64,000 bases of DNA, taken from Marinobacter litoralis (lineage in GTDB: Bacteria; Pseudomonadota; Gammaproteobacteria; Pseudomonadales; Oleiphilaceae). The stretch's first letter is position 1, and each line of letters starts with the position of its first letter. A program made the position numbers and the translations under genes. The notes beneath the pieces are model-generated. The model was not told where the DNA came from, searched no databases, and worked only from the letters and a program-made list of their open reading frames with translations. Of the stretch, positions 43,767-53,359 are shown piece after piece. Where the stretch lies: assembly GCF_016427555.1 (NCBI RefSeq), contig NZ_JAELVS010000003.1, positions 274,550 through 338,549 on the forward strand, given 5' to 3'.

Positions 43767-45704
43767 TTATGGTGCGTCGATCAGCGTTCCCTCCAGCAGC
43801 GGAAGCTGCACGGTCCCTGACACATTTACAAAGGGAACCAGCGCATCCCGCGACCAGCTGGCCGGGTACTGTAAATGGTATCCGGTTACCAACAACGCCA
43901 ACTCGTCACCGGGCGCCAAAGATTCAGCTACACCGACCAACTGAATAACAGCGTCATTTTTCAAACCACGAACCGGCATCACCTGGTCGTCAATCAGATC
44001 CCAGCGACTCTCGCCTTCCGCACGCTTACCCAATCCGACAAACACAATCGGATCGCAGCCCGGAGCGTAGGGGCCCAACTCGCTGTCACACGACGTTTTA
44101 CCCGCAAGATCCGACATCGTCAGCTGCATGGTCGGTATGCCGCCCAATACCCCACCGTCTTCGCCAACTTTACCCAGGAATAGAGCTTGAGGAGGCTGAG
44201 TTACGGTGGCAGCGGCCTCGTATCCGGATGCTACAGGTTGATCCGACGCAAACGCCCGCTCAACAGCATAGCGCCCTGTCAGCAACTGATCTTCACTGGC
44301 TGGCGCAGGGAAGCTGTCCATGGGAACCAACACCGACTGATCATCCTCGAGCGACAAACACACGTTGGTTTCGGTGCCATTAAAGTAACCGGCAAGTGGC
44401 TTGCCCTGCAGATGGTGCTCCAGCCAGTTCAGCGTGGCATCGGCAATCGAAATGCTGCCACAATGAAACTTGCCAGCGGCTCCCTGAAAGCCCGGAATTT
44501 CAAGCAAGCCCGCGGCTGGATCAATGTAAGTGCCCGGCTGCGCATCGTCCGGTGCCTCGACGGGAAGCACGTGCCCCGTCTGGTGAGTGAGCAATCGAAT
44601 ATCGCCGTCCGTTTGTGCCGACAAGCATGAGAAGTTGCGCCACGCTTCATTGAAGTTAAACAGCGTATCTTTCATGCCCTGAGTCAACAACACATCAACG
44701 TTATTGAAGGGGGTCGGTGGAACATCGAAGGCCGGTGGATTCATTTGGTAGGAAACCAGATCCGTATCCTCTGACACAGATAACGCGGTGCCCGCGCAGC
44801 GATAAGCCGGGCTGTGGTAATAGACGAAGTCCAGGCCTGCCTCTGGGAAACGGTTCAAGGAGGCCCCCTGTGCCAGAACCTCTTTCATGATCGGATCCAA
44901 GCCGCTGTTTCCATTACGGTATGAGCCACTCTCACCAATCCCCACCAGCACCAGATCCCACCCCGTCTTTATCACGTCACCGGGATTCAGGCTATAACGC
45001 AGATCATTCCACGTCATATCCGGCACCAAGGCATCGAGCCGCTGTTTCGGATCCAGACCATGAAGCAGGAATTGGAAGCCGCCGCCGTAACTGCCGCCGA
45101 TAGCACCCGCCACCAGATTTGGATTCAACGCTTCGGGAAGGTCGGCCTCGTTTCGAAATTGCAGGTAATCCAGATTAGCTTCCGCCCAGTCAAGAATCTG
45201 CACCAGGTCTTGCCCCTCAAATTCCGGATCCATGACCCTCACAGTTCCCGTACTTTGCCCAAACCCCCGTTGGTCGATGGAGATGACTGCAAAGCCCGCT
45301 TCGCGGTAACTAGCGAAGCCATCGGTGCTGCGCGATCCACCGAAACCGTGTCCTTGCAAAACGAGCGGATGCCCAGCTTCGCAGTCTATTCCACCCGCAG
45401 GCTCAAGTACCTGGAAGGTAATGGTTTCATTGCTGGCAGAGCTAAGAGAAACCGAATAACTTCGCCCGCCTTCACGGGGCGATCCCTCAGCGCAGGAAAC
45501 TAAAACGGGGTTAGGTAGTTTGCACTGCGGTGCCTGGCTATTGCCGGGGTTTTCGCAGGCCTGATCGGCGGAATTTCGCTGTTCTGTGGCTTGATCGGAA
45601 CCGCCACTTCCCGAACCGGAATCGATACAGCCGGTGACAGCGAATGCTAAAGCGATGGGCGCCAACGCAAAGCGAGCAGAAAGAAATGAGAAACGGGAGG
45701 GCAT
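43767..45704 (-). CDS. Large lipoprotein alpha/beta hydrolase (CocE/X-Pro dipeptidyl-peptidase-like)
   Basis: This is an exported hydrolase of 645 residues with lipobox VTGC (lipidated Cys26), followed by a Ser/Gly-rich linker to about 45. The catalytic core has GHGFGGSRS (oxyanion region), SIDQRGFGQSTG, nucleophile elbow GGSYGGGFQF (Ser about 205), TQGMKDTLFNFNEA with the Asp, and the probable His in THQTGH. The C-terminal third (about 470-645) is a beta-rich domain as in CocE/PepX proteins, ending with sugar-binding-like strands. The substrate is unknown; ester or peptide are both possible. Translation is likely affected by the hairpin at 45713-45745. Confidence 0.85.
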   Translation of the reverse strand: MPSRFSFLSARFALAPIALAFAVTGCIDSGSGSGGSDQATEQRNSADQACENPGNSQAPQCKLPNPVLVSCAEGSPREGGRSYSVSLSSASNETITFQVLEPAGGIDCEAGHPLVLQGHGFGGSRSTDGFASYREAGFAVISIDQRGFGQSTGTVRVMDPEFEGQDLVQILDWAEANLDYLQFRNEADLPEALNPNLVAGAIGGSYGGGFQFLLHGLDPKQRLDALVPDMTWNDLRYSLNPGDVIKTGWDLVLVGIGESGSYRNGNSGLDPIMKEVLAQGASLNRFPEAGLDFVYYHSPAYRCAGTALSVSEDTDLVSYQMNPPAFDVPPTPFNNVDVLLTQGMKDTLFNFNEAWRNFSCLSAQTDGDIRLLTHQTGHVLPVEAPDDAQPGTYIDPAAGLLEIPGFQGAAGKFHCGSISIADATLNWLEHHLQGKPLAGYFNGTETNVCLSLEDDQSVLVPMDSFPAPASEDQLLTGRYAVERAFASDQPVASGYEAAATVTQPPQALFLGKVGEDGGVLGGIPTMQLTMSDLAGKTSCDSELGPYAPGCDPIVFVGLGKRAEGESRWDLIDDQVMPVRGLKNDAVIQLVGVAESLAPGDELALLVTGYHLQYPASWSRDALVPFVNVSGTVQLPLLEGTLIDAP

Positions 45705-45712
45705 CGATTGTT

Positions 45713-45745
45713 CTCCTTATTGTGTTTTGAAAACCCAATAAGGAG
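45713..45745 (-). promoter_or_regulatory. Long hairpin enclosing the Shine-Dalgarno of the lipoprotein hydrolase
   Basis: CTCCTTATTG (45713-45722) and CAATAAGGAG (45736-45745) are a perfect 10-bp inverted repeat, with an inner GTTT/AAAC pair around TGA. On the minus strand the 3' arm contains AAGGAG, eight bases before the ATG at 45704, so the hairpin would hide the ribosome binding site. It could instead be a DNA operator; the palindrome fits either reading. Confidence 0.6.
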
Positions 45746-45879
45746 CACGTAGCGCAGACAAACTCGTTCCGCTACACAGAAACAAAGGCCCAACATGACA
45801 TTATGACGCCACGTTCATTAATTATAAAACGGTGGTCGCACGAGTGCGTTCAGACACCCGCCAACCACCGGCTTGTGTG

Positions 45880-46308
45880 CTACTTGACCGTGATGGTGAT
45901 TTTGTCGGAGACCACAGGCGTGCTATGAGGCACGTGGGCATGGTTACCCAATAATAACTGCAAGGTATGAGTACCGGGGGCAAGTTCGATTTCGGTTTCC
46001 GTCTGGCCGCCGCCAAAGTGCTTGATCTTATCGGTGGCTGGCAACGGCTTACTCAAATCAGCCGGCACGTCGGTATCAATCAAAAGGTGATGATGCCCGG
46101 TATTTTTCTTATCAACACCGGCCGGCGCAACGCCCATATTGCGAAGACCAAAAACCACTTTAATGGTTTGCCCAACCGTGGCCCCATCGGTGGGCTGAAC
46201 AAAATACACTTCCGCGTTGTCCGGAGCTTCCGACATCATGCTTCCCGCGAAAGTCATCATCGGTGCAACCAGCAAAGCCGACAACAAAGTCATTGTGCTT
46301 TTCTTCAT
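45880..46308 (-). CDS. DUF4399 family periplasmic protein
   Basis: This is an exported 142-residue protein of unknown role. It has a signal peptide (about 1-21, cut near TFAG), then a single beta-sandwich-like domain: VYFVQPTDGATVGQTIKVVFGL, the histidine cluster TGHHHLLID, ELAPGTHTLQLLLGNHAHVPH, and C-terminal SDKITITVK. These match DUF4399. The His-rich motifs could bind a metal such as copper; that is inference. The start has GGAGG upstream. It stands alone between the hydrolase and phhB, transcribed in the same direction. Confidence 0.85.
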   Translation of the reverse strand: MKKSTMTLLSALLVAPMMTFAGSMMSEAPDNAEVYFVQPTDGATVGQTIKVVFGLRNMGVAPAGVDKKNTGHHHLLIDTDVPADLSKPLPATDKIKHFGGGQTETEIELAPGTHTLQLLLGNHAHVPHSTPVVSDKITITVK

Positions 46309-46422
46309 GCTGCCCTCCCCTATCTCCGATTATTAACCGCTGCGTGATACAGACCACACAGTCTGACTGACAACATAACAAGGCTAGACCAAGATCAGCA
46401 CCACTGCCTCCCCAAAGGCAAG

Positions 46423-46770
46423 TTACTCTGGATCAGCCAATAAAGCGTCAGTTTTGGCGGCCATAATAAAATCATTCCGGTGCAGTCCGCCGATAGCGTG
46501 GGTCCACCAGCTGACCGTCACTTTGCCGTACTCCAGAAGAATCGCAGGATGGTGGTTTTCCGCCTCAGCCAGATCACCTACTTGATTAGCGAATGCCTGA
46601 GCCTGGGCGAAGTTTTTGAACTTAAAAACCTTTTTGAGCTTCTCTTCGCTCTGTGCATCCACAAGGCGCCAGTCCGGGACTTTCCCGCACAAAAGCTCCT
46701 TCTCATCGCCGGTCACCGTGGGCGCACCTTTACGGCACGCCTCGCAGTGTTGCTCAGCCAATTCACTCAT
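46423..46770 (-). CDS. phhB: Pterin-4a-carbinolamine dehydratase
   Basis: This enzyme recycles the pterin cofactor of phenylalanine hydroxylase. The 115-residue product has the family core [19 protein letters not shown] and [12 protein letters not shown], with the catalytic His-His pair, plus an N-terminal CEACRKGAP segment often seen in bacterial forms. The ATG at 46770 follows GGGAG; the frame is open upstream into the M14 gene and that part is not family-like. phhA is not in this window. It follows the M14-type gene by 26 bases and may be co-transcribed with it. Confidence 0.94.
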   Translation of the reverse strand: MSELAEQHCEACRKGAPTVTGDEKELLCGKVPDWRLVDAQSEEKLKKVFKFKNFAQAQAFANQVGDLAEAENHHPAILLEYGKVTVSWWTHAIGGLHRNDFIMAAKTDALLADPE

Positions 46771-46796
46771 CGCTGCTCTCCCTAAATGTCGTTCGC

Positions 46797-47720
46797 TTAT
46801 CGGTTCGCGATCGCGTAACCAATTCCCGCGCACACGGCAGCAACCTGTGCCGCATTGCACTGATCAGGTGTCGCTCTTGGGCTGTCGGGATAAACCTCGG
46901 TTGTGGTCCGGTATGGGGCGTTCGTGATACCTGCACACAACCCGAGCTGTTGAAGCGGATACTGGATAACACCGCGCGAAGCGACAGGCGAGCCGAAGAT
47001 CTCCCCTTTATCATCAGCAGGTGCGATATGCGTTACCTGCTCCACCGCTTCTATGATGGCCTGCTGAAATTCCGGCTGCGGATTTTCACTATCATCGACC
47101 AAATAGAAACCGTCTGGTATGTCGCCCGGCTCAAACGACTTACCGTCCCGGGCAGCCAGTGCGGGGCGAAACTCGGTTTCATCGGTATCCGTGGTTTCGT
47201 GCAAGTCCATATGCAACAGCGCACGATTGCGGATGGGCGTTACCAATCGCATAAGAGCTGCCGATTCCCCCGCGGGGCTGTTTTCGTGGAAAGAGCGGTT
47301 GGGATCGATCGCGTCTGCGTTCCAGCGATGGATACGCTCGTATGCCCAAGGGCTGACACACGGTGCAACCAAAAGGTTCACACGATCCGCGTAATCCGAG
47401 GCATACTGCTCAACGAACTGCAGTGCGCCATGCACACCGCTGGTTTCATAGCCATGCACCCCGCCCGTAATCAGCACAATCGGCAGATCGTCATTCCAGT
47501 CGCGACTGCGAATCGCCATCAGCGGATAGCGATCAGAGCCATACTCCAAACACCCATATTCTTCTACGTCAAAATCCGGTTTCAGGCGTTCGATAACGCT
47601 CAACACTTCGGATTCATAGCTGCGCTGCCGGGACTGTTGTGACAACCACTCAGTGCGCTCTGCGGCCCCCCACGCGGTGCCGGGTATGCCGATTGGGTAG
47701 GGGCTGGGAGCGGTGTTCAT
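46797..47720 (-). CDS. M14-family zinc carboxypeptidase-like protein
   Basis: This is a cytoplasmic metallopeptidase-fold enzyme of 307 residues. The zinc site is visible: [10 protein letters not shown] (His-x-x-Glu) at about 92-101 and MDLHETTD with the third His. [22 protein letters not shown] carries the substrate-binding Arg and Asn. The catalytic Glu is probably in [10 protein letters not shown]. It lacks a signal peptide. The protein resembles M14 peptidases of the succinylglutamate-desuccinylase type acting on small amides. The ATG at 47720 has GGAG nine bases upstream. It is followed closely by phhB. A second, different M14-like gene is at 51216-52256. Confidence 0.85.
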   Translation of the reverse strand: MNTAPSPYPIGIPGTAWGAAERTEWLSQQSRQRSYESEVLSVIERLKPDFDVEEYGCLEYGSDRYPLMAIRSRDWNDDLPIVLITGGVHGYETSGVHGALQFVEQYASDYADRVNLLVAPCVSPWAYERIHRWNADAIDPNRSFHENSPAGESAALMRLVTPIRNRALLHMDLHETTDTDETEFRPALAARDGKSFEPGDIPDGFYLVDDSENPQPEFQQAIIEAVEQVTHIAPADDKGEIFGSPVASRGVIQYPLQQLGLCAGITNAPYRTTTEVYPDSPRATPDQCNAAQVAAVCAGIGYAIANR

Positions 47721-47970
47721 AATACGGTTCTCCAGAAATGTGCGGAACATGCGGATATTCTAGCATTTGCGATCCAGCCTGAGCCCCCATCCCAATCACA
47801 GCGCCGGGCTCATGAACACTCCACCAGAGTTTGGGGTTTAAGTAGCGGCAATGCTAATATCGCAGCGCAGGCGGAAACCGTGGCTCTGCGCTGTGGAATG
47901 CTCATTTCACAGGTCATTATCAACCGGGACGGGCCGGCTCTTCAGTTGTCAAAGGGCCAAGAAAAGCCCT

Positions 47971-48540
47971 ATGGAGTTTCTGTTGATATCACTCAGCCCC
48001 ATTAAACGTCGTCTTCTTTACGTCGCACTGTTCGAATTTTTCGGCATCCTGTTCAGTACGGTCATTCTTATGGCCCTAAGTAAGGGTGATGCACACGAGT
48101 CATTACCCGTAGCGATCATCGTTTCCAGCGCAGCCGTCATCTGGAACTTCATCTACAACACCGGCTTCGAGTTTTGGGAAGTGCGCAGACAGATTACCGT
48201 CCGCACTTTTGCAATACGCTGTATGCACGCAACGGGCTTTGAGGTGGGCTTATTCATCATTTGCCTGCCACTTTACATGTATTGGTACGATGTCGGGCTC
48301 TGGACCGCCGCAACCATGGAGGCTGCGATTTTGATCTTTTTCTTGGTCTACACCTTCATTTTTACCCTGATGTTTGATCAAGTATTTACTCGTCATTCAA
48401 GCGAGGAAAAGCGCGATTCAAGTCGCAGGAGGCGACCGCCGGCTCCATCCTCAAGCAACCATAGCGCACCTTCAGGCCCGACTTCTACCTCTCGGATACG
48501 CGCACCCATGGCGAAACGCTCGGCTTCTTCAGCCTCCTGA
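47971..48540 (+). CDS. PACE-family multidrug efflux transporter-like membrane protein with unusual C-terminal tail
   Basis: This is a predicted inner-membrane efflux protein of 189 residues. Two bacterial transmembrane pair domains give four helices. Visible family residues are the Glu in helix 1 ([12 protein letters not shown]) and the [12 protein letters not shown] motif in helix 2, with its repeat-like equivalents ([20 protein letters not shown]) later. Known PACE members such as AceI export chlorhexidine. The ATG at 47971 fits the family N-terminus. The last 50 residues are Arg/Ser/Pro-rich and read through 148 bases antisense to the converging sugar dehydrogenase gene. They are not family-like and may be a recent extension caused by loss of a stop. 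Confidence 0.8.
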   Translation: MEFLLISLSPIKRRLLYVALFEFFGILFSTVILMALSKGDAHESLPVAIIVSSAAVIWNFIYNTGFEFWEVRRQITVRTFAIRCMHATGFEVGLFIICLPLYMYWYDVGLWTAATMEAAILIFFLVYTFIFTLMFDQVFTRHSSEEKRDSSRRRRPPAPSSSNHSAPSGPTSTSRIRAPMAKRSASSAS

Positions 48541-49547
48541 CCGTTGATTCGGATTCGTAACAGAGACTCTGACCGCAGGCCGCCGATAAAGGCCTGGCCC
48601 TGCCACTCAGGAAACATAGCACCGTCGTATAGAGCCAGGCCAGAAGGGGCCACCGTTGGCACCCAGTAGATCGCCGGCGCTTTGAACTCAGGGCGCGTGT
48701 CATGATCGGGAATGGGAAAGCCGGAGTAATGATCCCCCCAGGAAACCAAAGGCCAACCGTAATTCTCGCCGGCCACTGTCAGGTTCAACTCGTCGCCGTG
48801 CCTGGGGCCCATTTCGTGGGTCCAAAGCTGCCCCTGTTTGTCGAATGCAATGCCGAGTACATTGCGATGCCCGAGCGACCAAAAGGATTTTGCGAGCTCG
48901 CCTTGATCCTGAAACGGATTATCCTTTGGAATGGAGCCGTCCGGGTTAATCCGGATCACCTTGCCCAGGTTCTGATCCCAATGCTGAGCCGGCTCGAGTT
49001 TTTGCCGGTCACCCGAGGTGATAAACAAATGCCCTTCAGGCCTAAATGCCAGCCGGTGGGAGTAATGCCCTGCGCCAGAAACCTTCGGAGTCTGGCGCCA
49101 GATAACCTGGAGATTTTCGAGAGATGGTGGGTCTGCCGCGATATTCAGCTCGGCTCGAGCAACCACGGCTCCTTTTTTCCGCCAGGAACCCTGCTCTGCA
49201 TACGACAGATAAATCCAGTGGTTATCCGGATAACTCGGATGAAGAACAACGTCCCCCAAGCCACCCTGGCCGCCATAGGCCACCTCTGGCATGCCTTGAA
49301 CCGCCAATTTACTGCGATCTTCCAAGCGAACCAGATACAGCGTTCCTGATTTTTCAGTGACAAGGAGCTGTCCATTCGGGAGAAAGGTCATGGCCCAAGG
49401 TTCATCAAATTCGCCATAGCTTTCAGCGATAAGAGTCGAACCTGAATTACCGTGAACCAAGTTTTCCACTCGCTTGCCGTAGGTGTTGCCGCACAACCCA
49501 ACGCCGATAAGGAATAGGCATAAGATGACTTGCGATGTTTTCATCAT
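48393..49547 (-). CDS. PQQ-dependent sugar dehydrogenase family protein (soluble glucose dehydrogenase/YliI-like)
   Basis: This is an exported beta-propeller of 384 residues that in related proteins oxidises aldose sugars using PQQ. It has a signal peptide (hydrophobic about 5-20). The propeller blades include [31 protein letters not shown] (the family loop), [23 protein letters not shown] (PQQ-contacting His-Arg-Asn), [21 protein letters not shown], and PSGLALY. The true substrate is unknown. I start at the ATG at 49547; ATG 49544 or TTG/ATG further up are possible. Its 3' end overlaps the PACE-like gene on the other strand. Confidence 0.88.
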   Translation of the reverse strand: MMKTSQVILCLFLIGVGLCGNTYGKRVENLVHGNSGSTLIAESYGEFDEPWAMTFLPNGQLLVTEKSGTLYLVRLEDRSKLAVQGMPEVAYGGQGGLGDVVLHPSYPDNHWIYLSYAEQGSWRKKGAVVARAELNIAADPPSLENLQVIWRQTPKVSGAGHYSHRLAFRPEGHLFITSGDRQKLEPAQHWDQNLGKVIRINPDGSIPKDNPFQDQGELAKSFWSLGHRNVLGIAFDKQGQLWTHEMGPRHGDELNLTVAGENYGWPLVSWGDHYSGFPIPDHDTRPEFKAPAIYWVPTVAPSGLALYDGAMFPEWQGQAFIGGLRSESLLRIRINGQEAEEAERFAMGARIREVEVGPEGALWLLEDGAGGRLLRLESRFSSLE

Positions 49548-49734
49548 TCGCCCCACGTCAGCAGCAAGCATTTATCCAGAGTATAGGCTAAAGCGCACCC
49601 CGCATCGCACACGCAGTTGACCCAAGCTGTCAGACTTAAACCCTCAACTTGAACCAGGAAAAAACCGACCGGGCTGGTGCCGGGCGCACCTTCCGCTATT
49701 ATCAAGATAGGATCCCGTTTAAGGCGAATTTGCT

Positions 49735-51219
49735 GTGGGACTGTCGATCAAAAAATCGGAATTTACCGAAGAAGAGTTTGAACAATTTTCTGCAAAGGTC
49801 CGAACGGACCTGACAGCACTCTCTTGCCTTCTAGAACGACCGGGCTTTGGCGAAGGCGAGAGCTCGATTGGCGCCGAGGTAGAGTTCTACATCGTCAACT
49901 CTGACCTGCACGTTCAACCCATTAACACTGAAATCGCCGCCAGCGTTCAAGATCCCCAACTGACGCTAGAGCTAAACCGATTCAATCTCGAATACAACCT
50001 CAGCCCCCAAGCCTTCAAAGGCACTCCATTTACCAAAACGGAGCAAGAACTGCTCGCTGCCATCCAACGCATCGATGAGCACGCCGCGCCATTAGGTGGG
50101 AAATTGGTACCGATCGGCATTTTGCCCACGCTCCGCCCGTCCGATACCGGACCGGACGCGATGACAGACGAACCCCGCTACCACGTCCTATCCAAAGCGC
50201 TGGTGAAGCAGCGAGGGGAACCATTCAGCATCCATATTCGTGGCGAAGATGCTATCAACGTAACAACCGACGACGTCACCATGGAAGGGGCGAACACCTC
50301 CTTCCAGCTACACTGGCGTGTTCCGGCTCATCGTTTTGCCGATTATTTCAATGCCGTCCAACTGGTGACGCCGATAGCCTTGGCTCTGGCCTGCAACTCG
50401 CCCAGTCTGTTTGGCCACGGCCTCTGGGACGAGACCCGCATTGCTCTGTTCAAGCAATCCATTGATAGCCGTTCCTCCAGTTTTAAATCCTGGCGCCATC
50501 CACCCAGGGTCTATTTCGGCAGCGGTTGGGCACGCAGCGCCTGGGAATTATTTGCGGCTTCCGCCTCACTGTATCCCCCCATCATCCCCCTGATGTCAGA
50601 GGAAGATCCTATGGCTGTGCTGGCTCGAGGCGAGGTGCCGAAACTGGCCGAACTGCGCCTGCACCATGGCACCACCTGGCCTTGGAACCGGGCCATCTTT
50701 GATCCCTCAGAGGGTGGCCATCTGCGCATCGAGCTTCGCTTCATGCCCGCTGGCCCGACACCAGTGGACATGTGTGCAAACGGGTTGTTCGTGATTGGGG
50801 CTGCACTAGCCGTTCTCGAGGACATTCATCATCTGACGTCGATCCTTCCGTTCAACTACGCCGAGCACAATTTCTACCGTGCCGCAAAATATGGCCTGGA
50901 CGCAGACATCGTTTGGCCGCACAAAGATCAGGTTCAGCTGCAGGCTTCCCCCCTGTTAACGGTGGCCCGTGAGCTCTTGTCGCGCGCCCGGGAAGAATTG
51001 AAAAAAACAGCGGTAGACGAGACCGAAATCACCCTCTTACTGGGAATTATCGAAGGCCGAGTTGTAAATGCCATGACGGGCGCCCAATGGCAGCGCCACA
51101 TTACCGATTCCTTCCTAAAAACCCTGAGCCCCGATGAGGCGTTCCGAAGCATGCTGTCGCTTTACATGACCAACCAAAATAAAAACACGCCGGTCCATGA
51201 ATGGTCCCTGTCACCATGA
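49735..51219 (+). CDS. GCS2-type glutamate-cysteine ligase-like carboxylate-amine ligase
   Basis: This is a predicted ATP-dependent ligase of the glutamine synthetase-like fold, 494 residues. It has IGAEVEFYIV with metal Glu residues, the QDPQLTLELNRFNLEYN segment, ANTSFQLHWRV, TPIALALACNSPSLFG, the WPWNRAIFDP loop, and HLRIELRFMPAGPTPVDMCAN. It resembles GCS2 proteins in which the product is often unknown and not glutathione. It starts with GTG at 49735. The stop overlaps the start of the next gene (ATGA), so the ligase and the desuccinylase-like enzyme are translated together; this pairing suggests they act on the same kind of amide bond. Confidence 0.87.
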   Translation: MGLSIKKSEFTEEEFEQFSAKVRTDLTALSCLLERPGFGEGESSIGAEVEFYIVNSDLHVQPINTEIAASVQDPQLTLELNRFNLEYNLSPQAFKGTPFTKTEQELLAAIQRIDEHAAPLGGKLVPIGILPTLRPSDTGPDAMTDEPRYHVLSKALVKQRGEPFSIHIRGEDAINVTTDDVTMEGANTSFQLHWRVPAHRFADYFNAVQLVTPIALALACNSPSLFGHGLWDETRIALFKQSIDSRSSSFKSWRHPPRVYFGSGWARSAWELFAASASLYPPIIPLMSEEDPMAVLARGEVPKLAELRLHHGTTWPWNRAIFDPSEGGHLRIELRFMPAGPTPVDMCANGLFVIGAALAVLEDIHHLTSILPFNYAEHNFYRAAKYGLDADIVWPHKDQVQLQASPLLTVARELLSRAREELKKTAVDETEITLLLGIIEGRVVNAMTGAQWQRHITDSFLKTLSPDEAFRSMLSLYMTNQNKNTPVHEWSLSP

Positions 51220-52256
51220 GCAAATCAAACCTGCTTGATTATTTGAATGACCCATCTCCCCGAACGCTGGGGCGCTCTCCACTAGAGTGGCTGGACCGAT
51301 TACACCGGCCCACAGTTATTCATGTTGCCGGTCGTGACCGCTCTCGGACCCGTGCCATGGCCACACTGCTTCACGGAAATGAGCCTTCGGGTCTGTTTGC
51401 GCTTCACCGGTGGCTGCTTGAGCAGCACACGCCTAGAGTCAACATGCTGTTCCTTTTGGGAGGCGTCTATCCCGCAAAGCGGCCGCCCACACTGTCGTAC
51501 CGTCAGCTACCTAACGGTCGAGATCTGAACCGGTGCTTCCAAAAACCCTTTAAGGGTATAGAGGGAGCGATTGCCGAGGCCCTTCTGGCCGAACTTCACA
51601 AGGCCCAACCCGAGTGCCTGCTAGACGTGCACAACACTTCAGGCACAGGGCCGGCCTTTGCGGTAACCATCACGAATGATGCTGCTCATCAAGCCCTGGC
51701 ATCACTGTTTACCGATCGGCTCATCATGACGGACCTTCGCTTGGGAGCACTGATGGAATATTCGGAACAGGAGGTTCCCACGATTACCATCGAGTGTGGA
51801 GGGTCCCAGGATGAACAGGCTCACCAGCTCGCGTACGAGGGGCTCGTGCGCTACACCTCGAAACCAGACGTGTTGTCACTGGACAATGCGGATTGGAACG
51901 TCGCAGTACTGCGCAATCCCATTCGGGTGGAGCTAGCCTCTGACGCAACCATAGAGTATCGCATGGAGCCCAGCGGTCAGGCCGACCTTACGTTTCCGCC
52001 AGACATCGAACGGCGCAATTTCGGAACTGTTTCACCGGATGAACCCCTAGGATGGGTTGGGCAGAAAGATTTGGGTATGCTCACCGCGATCGGCCATAAC
52101 CGGACCGAGAATATGGAAAAAGTCCTGAAGATAAAGAACGGGAAAATTTACCCCGTCCAGGCCATCAAACTCTTTATGATCACCACCAACCCGATAATTG
52201 CAAAGAGTGACTGCCTGTTCTACGCCGTCAAAGAAACTGGCGAACCCATTTTCTGA
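51216..52256 (+). CDS. Succinylglutamate desuccinylase/aspartoacylase family zinc hydrolase
   Basis: This is an M14-like amidohydrolase of 346 residues. Its zinc-site motifs are LLHGNEPSG (His-x-x-Glu) at about 51-59, LLDVHNTSGTGP with the third zinc His, and the general-base Glu in TITIECGGSQDE. The substrate Arg-Asp-x-Asn is seen as PNGRDLNRCF. A small beta-barrel domain occupies the last 90 residues. The ATG at 51216 overlaps the ligase stop by four bases and is preferred to an ATG at 51201. The natural substrate is unknown; coupling with the GCS2-like ligase suggests a gamma- or beta-linked amino-acid amide. Confidence 0.86.
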   Translation: MSKSNLLDYLNDPSPRTLGRSPLEWLDRLHRPTVIHVAGRDRSRTRAMATLLHGNEPSGLFALHRWLLEQHTPRVNMLFLLGGVYPAKRPPTLSYRQLPNGRDLNRCFQKPFKGIEGAIAEALLAELHKAQPECLLDVHNTSGTGPAFAVTITNDAAHQALASLFTDRLIMTDLRLGALMEYSEQEVPTITIECGGSQDEQAHQLAYEGLVRYTSKPDVLSLDNADWNVAVLRNPIRVELASDATIEYRMEPSGQADLTFPPDIERRNFGTVSPDEPLGWVGQKDLGMLTAIGHNRTENMEKVLKIKNGKIYPVQAIKLFMITTNPIIAKSDCLFYAVKETGEPIF

Positions 52257-52408
52257 GAGTTAACGAGTAAAGCTGCGATCCAGTAAATTACTGATGATGT
52301 GCTTTCGGACGGAACTGGCTCATATGCCCAGCATATACATTAGGCTTATAATGGGGCTCGAAGCCAGACCCAGTCTACGTTTAAATTCAAAGCCCCGGGC
52401 CGATTACT

Positions 52409-53338
52409 GTGAACTCTCTTCAGCGAAGAAAAAACCAAGGCAAACCTGTTCGCAAGAATCTGCACCCGAGAAACCTGCACAACCAAGGCTACGATTTCCC
52501 GGCCCTGATAAAAAAGCACCCGGCGCTAGAAGCTCATGTAAAACCGAACGCTCACGGTAACCTATCCATCGACTTCGCAGACCCGTTGGCGGTAAAAACC
52601 CTCAACGCCGCGCTATTAAACCGATACTACAACATTGCCAACTGGGATATTCCAGAGGGAGCGCTCTGCCCTCCCATACCGGGCAGAGCGGACTACATCC
52701 ATCACGTGGCTGATTTGCCGGGATTAGAAAGCCCAAGCATCAGGATGCTCGACATCGGAACCGGGGCGAACGGAATCTACCCGCTACTGGCCTGCCAAAT
52801 ATACGATTGGCAGTGTGTCGGTAGTGACATCAACCCTCAGTCACTGGAAAACGTTGCCAGGATCATCGCCAATAATCCCGCGCTCAAAAGCCGTTTCACG
52901 TTGCGTAGACAGCCTGATAGAAACCATATTTTCGAAGGGATTATTCAGCCTGGGGAGTTCTTTGACGTAAGCGTATGCAACCCACCTTTTCATGCCTCGC
53001 TCGATGAAGCAGTCAAAGGTAGCCAGCGTAAACTCAAGAACCTTGCCCGTAGTCGCGGCGAGCAGAAAGGACAAAGCAAATCCCCTACCTTGAACTTTGG
53101 GGGCCTGGGTGCAGAGCTTTGGTGCAAGGGAGGCGAGCAGCTGTTTCTCAAAAAGCTCATCAAAGAAAGCCAAGCGTATTCAAGCCAATGCCGCTGGTTT
53201 ACCAGTCTGGTCTCCAAAGCCGACAACGTTAAGCCCGCAAAAAAGTGGATCCTCAAGCTCGGCGCGGTTGATATTCGCGAGATAGAGATGAAACAGGGAA
53301 ACAAGGTTACACGGGTGCTGGCCTGGACATTCATCTAA
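52409..53338 (+). CDS. rlmF: 23S rRNA (adenine(1618)-N6)-methyltransferase
   Basis: RlmF (YbiN) methylates A1618 of 23S rRNA. The 309-residue product starts with a basic tail ([19 protein letters not shown]), then [27 protein letters not shown]-like family blocks, the SAM motif [14 protein letters not shown] at about 112-125, [11 protein letters not shown], and the amino-methylase motif [10 protein letters not shown] (Asn-Pro-Pro-Phe). The start is GTG at 52409. It is followed by the converging PagL-like gene after 21 bases. Confidence 0.93.
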   Translation: [309 protein letters not shown]

Positions 53339-53359
53339 GCCCAGCCAGAGACATGAAGA

